This document shows, piece by piece, positions 13,451-16,479 of a stretch of 16,479 bases of DNA. The position numbers and the translations under genes are program-made. The notes under the pieces are model-generated. The model worked only from the letters and a program-made list of their open reading frames with translations. It ran no database searches and was not told the DNA's origin. The stretch's first letter is position 1; each line of letters starts with the position of its first letter. Origin of the DNA: Candidatus Harrisonbacteria bacterium RIFOXYD1_FULL_40_9 (GTDB taxonomy: Bacteria > Patescibacteriota > Minisyncoccia > UBA6257 > XYD1-FULL-40-9); NCBI GenBank assembly GCA_001818015.1, contig MHJO01000010.1:1-16479 (forward strand), given 5' to 3'.

Positions 13451-14779
13451 TTAAAGCTCATTATTAACGGATTTCCTTGTGCGCGGCCCCACCACCCCAA
13501 ACCCAGTAGTTCTCGCATCCCCACCACAAACAATCCCTCGATCGCATTGATACTGCTCGACCACAAGCATAGTAAGTATCCCAAAATAACCCGTTTCTTG
13601 GGGTATATGAAGATAGCTCCTTTGCATCAAAAACCGTTGCAGTAGAGATACATCGTCATTAGACGTCCCAAATGCAAGTGATTGCGTGATTAGTGGAGAT
13701 TCTACAAAAGACCCCACCAGACTATTCTCCTTGTCGCGAAGAAGAATTTTAATTTGCCTAAAAAGATTTGAATTTTCAGGTTTAATAGCAACATACACTG
13801 CATCGTGATTTCGAAGATCAATGGTACGCGTACTCCACTCCATTGCATTCCATCCCTGCGCCCCCCTTGCCTTTACTGCTCCGTGAGGAATTGCATTATT
13901 CCATCCACCATTGTGGATATCAAAAAACGCATAGCGAACTTCGTGAAGGATTTCATTATCATCCTTATTTCTCATCCACCCCACAATAATTTCGTTGCGA
14001 GAAGGCACATATGTTCCATGCACACTATAAACCTGCTCTATATTATCACGCTCTTTTTCTTTATAAATTTCAAAATGATCGAAATAAAAATCAGCAGGCA
14101 CGCGGGGCAACTCATGTCGCATATCAACGTAAAATCGAGTAAGAAGATCGAAGTAATTCATACCCCTCTCGCCCGTTGGATACTCAAGCACTCCTTCATC
14201 CAAACCTCCTTCCGCACCACGCCTATGATTAGGATGCGGATCCACTATAATCTGATGCCATTCACCCGTATAAGGAATATTGTAGTAATGATAGAAATGA
14301 TCGCCACCTGATTCGGCGCTATCTTTGTCTCCAGAAGAAGATCGAATGTATGTCCCTACATGCATATTTGCGCGCCCTCCATCTGCCTTACTGATACCTT
14401 CCGGAACCTTAATCCAAAACCGCATACGATTGTATGTATTTATCTTCCATTCACGTGGATTTTCAATATATTCTCTCATGAAATGCCACGCATCCCGCGT
14501 ACGAGGAAGAAACTGGAGGTACGCATTCCCCTTCTCTACCCGCACACGAAGACTACTACTTCCATTATATGAATCAGTGCTCGCTATATCTTCTTCCCCG
14601 CGATCTGAATCTTCTTTGGAATTTTCGTACAAATTCCACAATAAGCGCCGCTCAGGATTAGTGCGAGTCTCATCAGCTATCCTTATGGATTGCCTCTCAA
14701 AATCATCAATAATAAGAGCGCGCGCAGAGAATGGCATAGTACTTACAAAAAAACTCGCTATAAGCAGTGTATTCCTCAC
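13451..14779 (-). CDS. Secreted beta-sandwich (carbohydrate-binding-like) protein with C-terminal peptidoglycan-binding domain
   Basis: 442 residues from a GTG at 14779, preceded by AGG at a suitable distance. A signal peptide ends near A-R-A-L. A jelly-roll-like region (about 23-245) follows. It starts I-I-D-D-F-E, includes G-S-S-S-L-R-V and R-M-R-F-W-I-K-V-P, and ends F-Y-F-D-H-F-E-I-Y, a layout seen in galactose-binding/CBM11-like sugar-binding folds. A second beta domain (about 250-355) precedes a peptidoglycan-binding domain (about 370-441; D-D-V-S-L-L-Q-R-F-L, T-G-Y-F-G, V-V-G-P-R-T-R) with the C-x(5)-C insertion common in Patescibacteria. It has no catalytic motif I can see, so binding and anchoring are more likely than hydrolysis. 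It leads a small minus-strand operon with the DoxX-like gene. Confidence 0.75.
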   Translation of the reverse strand: MRNTLLIASFFVSTMPFSARALIIDDFERQSIRIADETRTNPERRLLWNLYENSKEDSDRGEEDIASTDSYNGSSSLRVRVEKGNAYLQFLPRTRDAWHFMREYIENPREWKINTYNRMRFWIKVPEGISKADGGRANMHVGTYIRSSSGDKDSAESGGDHFYHYYNIPYTGEWHQIIVDPHPNHRRGAEGGLDEGVLEYPTGERGMNYFDLLTRFYVDMRHELPRVPADFYFDHFEIYKEKERDNIEQVYSVHGTYVPSRNEIIVGWMRNKDDNEILHEVRYAFFDIHNGGWNNAIPHGAVKARGAQGWNAMEWSTRTIDLRNHDAVYVAIKPENSNLFRQIKILLRDKENSLVGSFVESPLITQSLAFGTSNDDVSLLQRFLMQRSYLHIPQETGYFGILTMLVVEQYQCDRGIVCGGDARTTGFGVVGPRTRKSVNNEL

Positions 14780-14842
14780 TCATTACCTATACTGAAGAGC
14801 AAATAAATATTACATGAAAATGCCGCATTTTTTTCTTATGTA

Positions 14843-14871
14843 TTCACAAACCGCAAGCAGTAAATTAAGAT
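14843..14871 (+). promoter_or_regulatory. Promoter of the DUF2975 gene, placed for a leaderless mRNA
   Basis: TTCACA (14843-14848) and TAAGAT (14866-14871) each match the consensus at five of six positions and are 17 bp apart. The expected start point falls at the ATG at 14879, and no Shine-Dalgarno sequence is present. Confidence 0.6.
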
Positions 14872-14878
14872 CAAAATT

Positions 14879-15328
14879 ATGAAAATATTATTCTTACGAG
14901 CAGTAATTGTGCTTATCGGAATCGTGACACTTATAGTCATGATTCGATTTCCCTTGACTGAAGGGAGGGCCGTAAGCTTAGACCTGTTTAGTATTTATTC
15001 TGATCCGTTCATCATATATGGATACACAGCATCTATTTCATTTTTTGTTGCGCTGTATCAGGTATTTAAATTATTCGGATACATCGAAAATAATAAAATA
15101 TTCTCACTAAGTGCCGTAAAAGCTTTAAGGAATATAAAATATTGCGCAATCATACAAAGCATATTAATCGTGATGGTAGCACTATATATAGGGATGTTTC
15201 ACGGCATAAATGACGATCCGGCGGGTTTTATTGCCATAGCCATTCTTGCCACCCTTATTTCTATCGTCATCGCCACCACAGCGGCGGTATTTGAACGAGT
15301 TTTGCAAAATACGGTGCAAGGAGATTAA
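14879..15328 (+). CDS. DUF2975 family membrane protein
   Basis: 149 residues with four predicted helices (about 5-22, 43-65, 92-110 and 117-140). The pattern F-F-V-A-L-Y-Q-V-F-K-L-F-G-Y-I-E-N-N-K-I-F-S, then S-A-V-K-A-L-R-N-I-K-Y-C-A-I, is characteristic of DUF2975. These proteins usually sit directly upstream of a small Cro/C1-type helix-turn-helix gene and are thought to control it from the membrane. Here AAGGAG at 15318-15323, at the end of the gene, sits where such a gene would start, but no open frame of useful length follows. The C terminus is also slightly short for the family. Confidence 0.8.
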   Translation: MKILFLRAVIVLIGIVTLIVMIRFPLTEGRAVSLDLFSIYSDPFIIYGYTASISFFVALYQVFKLFGYIENNKIFSLSAVKALRNIKYCAIIQSILIVMVALYIGMFHGINDDPAGFIAIAILATLISIVIATTAAVFERVLQNTVQGD

Positions 15329-15353
15329 ATAGCTTACTTGGCGGCAGACAAAA

Positions 15354-15671
15354 CTATTTGGATTTAGATTTTTTTCCGAGCATAGATTGCACCGAAGAGC
15401 TAATCGGTTTATTAATGCGATGAATACAGCCGAACCAGCAACAAGGACGCCGCATTCCCTCTTTAAGTTCCTTAATTGTTCTCTTTATGTGTTCCTTCCT
15501 TGTTTCGTCTTTCTTGACAAAGATAATCCAACAAATCCATTCATTGCGCGCAAGTGGTGTAATATCATTCCATACTGCAAGTGCTTTCAGGTCAGAAGTT
15601 AATGCATCCCGTAAATCTACAGGAACTTTATGCGCTACACCACTCACAATATCCTTTTTAGTCTTAATCAC
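15354..15671 (-). CDS. YdeI/OmpD-associated (OmdA-like) small protein
   Basis: 105 residues from a GTG at 15671. The core from about residue 18 (P-V-D-L-R-D-A-L, L-K-A-L-A-V-W-N, L-A-R-N-E-W-I-C-W-I, then R-I-K-R-T-like I-K-R-T-I-K-E-L-K-E-G) matches the short YdeI/OmpD-associated family. These proteins are named after bacteriocin tolerance in Enterobacteria; the biochemical role is unclear. The family tail R-R-P-C-C-W-x-G-C-x-H-R carries three cysteines and a histidine, which could bind a metal. A basic Lys/Ser-rich extension ends the protein. It seems complete but lies in a stretch with gene remnants on both sides. Confidence 0.75.
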   Translation of the reverse strand: MIKTKKDIVSGVAHKVPVDLRDALTSDLKALAVWNDITPLARNEWICWIIFVKKDETRKEHIKRTIKELKEGMRRPCCWFGCIHRINKPISSSVQSMLGKKSKSK

Positions 15672-15676
15672 AAGAT

Positions 15677-15769
15677 TTATTCTCTACTTTTCGCCTCATT
15701 TATTTTTACTAGTACTTTGACTAGTTTCTCTATTGCTTTGAAATCTGGCGGTGAGGGTAGTCGGACAAA
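15677..15769 (-). pseudogene. Possible 3' tail of a lost minus-strand gene
   Basis: In the frame ending in TAA at 15677, about 30 codons read as plausible protein (F-V-R-L-P-S-P-P-D-F, then a helix A-I-E-K-L-V-K-V-L-V-K-I-N-E). They are preceded immediately by an in-frame stop at 15770-15772 and have no start codon. The helix has regular hydrophobic spacing, so this looks like the surviving end of a larger gene. I cannot name the family. Confidence 0.35.
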
Positions 15770-15898
15770 TTAGTGCAAAAGCTTAATGAGCTATTGGACT
15801 TCACGGATCATGCCGACAAGGTATTCCAAACGAGTGGGATGCACCAAAAGCGCACACTGATGAAGCTTTGCTTCGAAGAATTCAATGCATACTCGTAG
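15761..15898 (+). pseudogene. Possible serine-recombinase C-terminal remnant
   Basis: A 45-codon frame with no start reads L-V-Q-K-L-N-E-L-L-D-F, then H-A-D-K-V-F-Q-T-S-G-M, then H-Q-K-R-T-L-M-K-L-C-F-E, and stops at TAG. This recalls the last helix of large serine recombinases, where a length-matched segment before the end has a lysine/arginine-rich L-x-x-L pattern. The match is by eye and weak. Another frame over 15820-15930 also reads open, so the coding frame is uncertain. Confidence 0.3.
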
Positions 15899-15937
15899 AG
15901 ATTTTCCTAGTAAGTAGGATAGCTTTTCTAAGATAAG

Positions 15938-16351
15938 TTAAAAATCAATCTGGTCAAAATCCATTTGTTCTTTGGGTATGCCTTTTGAAATTCCGTAATC
16001 TATAACTTCCTTTATTTTATTTTTTGCATCCCGATTGAGTTGAAAAATTCTCCCCCCCTCTCCATCATCGGCTCCAAAAGCAACAATAAGCTCATTTTTA
16101 TCATTTTCTCTATAACCGTCCATGTACCAAGGAATATTTGGGTCATCGTAGTGCTTTGTCATTTGCCCTTGTAACTCCTTGATCTGCCTCAGGGTTACTG
16201 AGACCTCATCAATACTAATCCAAGCATCTTTTTCGAAGCTTTCTATTGTTTTAGCTTCCAACTCATCCAGTATACTTGGGTTAATAAAAGCTCCTCGCAC
16301 TACTCGCATTTTATATTTTACTTCAGATGAGGTATCGAATTCGTTTTTCAT
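15938..16351 (-). CDS. Unrecognised 137-residue soluble protein
   Basis: The protein begins M-K-N-E-F and has no signal peptide, membrane helix or cysteine. The N-terminal half is predicted mainly helical (residues 28-70) with V-T-L-R-Q-I-K-E-L-Q-G. A short aromatic segment follows (I-P-W-Y-M-D-G-Y), then a beta strand L-I-V-A-F-G-A-D-D-G-E-G-G-R-I-F, a lysine-rich helix and a strongly acidic end. I recognise no family. Start and stop are normal, and a candidate promoter lies about 80 bases upstream. The neighbouring remnants mark this as accessory sequence, but the gene itself is intact. Confidence 0.55.
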   Translation of the reverse strand: MKNEFDTSSEVKYKMRVVRGAFINPSILDELEAKTIESFEKDAWISIDEVSVTLRQIKELQGQMTKHYDDPNIPWYMDGYRENDKNELIVAFGADDGEGGRIFQLNRDAKNKIKEVIDYGISKGIPKEQMDFDQIDF

Positions 16352-16479
16352 TATTTTAACACTCTTGTAATTCTTGGCGGAGGCGATGTCCCGAAATTAG
16401 AACCGAAACGACTTGATTTCAGGAGCGTTGATAAAATTGTACGTAACTTAAGGCGAATCTACAAAGAAAATCCTGCCTT
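16331..16479 (+). other. Open frame without a start codon, running off the right edge
   Basis: The frame is open from the in-frame TGA at 16328-16330 to the window end. From 16370 it reads like protein: I-L-G-G-G-D-V-P-K-L-E-P, then R-L-D-F-R-S-V-D-K-I-V-R-N-L-R-R-I-Y. No ATG, GTG or TTG is in frame, so it is either a 5'-truncated gene, a gene with an unusual start, or noncoding sequence upstream of the divergent 137-residue gene. Confidence 0.25.
16436..16464 (-). promoter_or_regulatory. Candidate promoter for the 137-residue gene
   Basis: On the minus strand TTGTAG (16464-16459) and TACAAT (16441-16436) are 17 bp apart. The -10 has five of six matches and the -35 three. It would give a leader of about 78 bases. 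It overlaps the plus-strand open frame, so at most one of the two readings may be functional. Confidence 0.35.

Overview
The window looks like a piece of chromosome from an uncultured Patescibacteria (Candidate Phyla Radiation) bacterium, probably Parcubacteria-like. This is inferred from gene content, not from a marker-gene tree. The signs are compact genes with very short spacers, several small two-helix pilin-like (TrbC/VirB2-type) proteins, a single-pass solute-binding protein with no transporter beside it, secreted proteins with the peptidoglycan-binding domain typical of this group, tRNAs without an encoded CCA, few Shine-Dalgarno sequences and some promoters placed for leaderless mRNAs. 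The standard code fits: tryptophan is TGG, and TAA, TAG and TGA all occur as stops. Nothing argues for UGA recoding.

Left edge (1-540): the 3' part of a GC-rich lipoprotein gene with a Pro/Ser-repeat linker, closed by a strong terminator. Its base composition differs sharply from everything to its right. 609-2033: an SPFH/band-7 membrane protein and an unrecognised single-pass membrane protein, with a hairpin behind them. 8230-2106, minus strand: a seven-gene run with gaps of mostly 1-15 bases. In order it holds a metallo-beta-lactamase-fold protein that has lost its metal ligands, a small membrane protein, gyrA, a membrane-anchored solute-binding protein and three pilin-like proteins. DNA topology and envelope functions therefore probably share one transcript.

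8305-9431: a ribosomal S1-like protein with four S1 domains, ending in a perfect bidirectional terminator. 9437-10097, minus: a DUF4258-like protein and a small acidic partner, arranged like a toxin-antitoxin pair. 10153-12249, minus: a 698-residue secreted surface protein with a peptidoglycan-binding domain and repeated Cys-rich modules. 12361-12573, minus: tRNA-Gly(GCC) and an unusual tRNA-Arg with anticodon GCG. 12581-14779, minus: a PH-like membrane protein, a DoxX-like membrane protein and a secreted sugar-binding-like protein that also ends in a peptidoglycan-binding domain.

14879-16479: a more accessory, partly decayed stretch. It holds a DUF2975 membrane protein without its usual regulator, a YdeI/OmpD-associated protein, two gene-tail fragments, an unrecognised 137-residue protein and a short open frame running off the right edge. 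Overall the region is mostly cell-envelope genes mixed with housekeeping genes (gyrA, S1, tRNAs). The best leads are the pilin/solute-binding cluster, the metal-less MBL protein, the GyrA quinolone-region changes, the GCG-anticodon tRNA-Arg and the repeated surface module.
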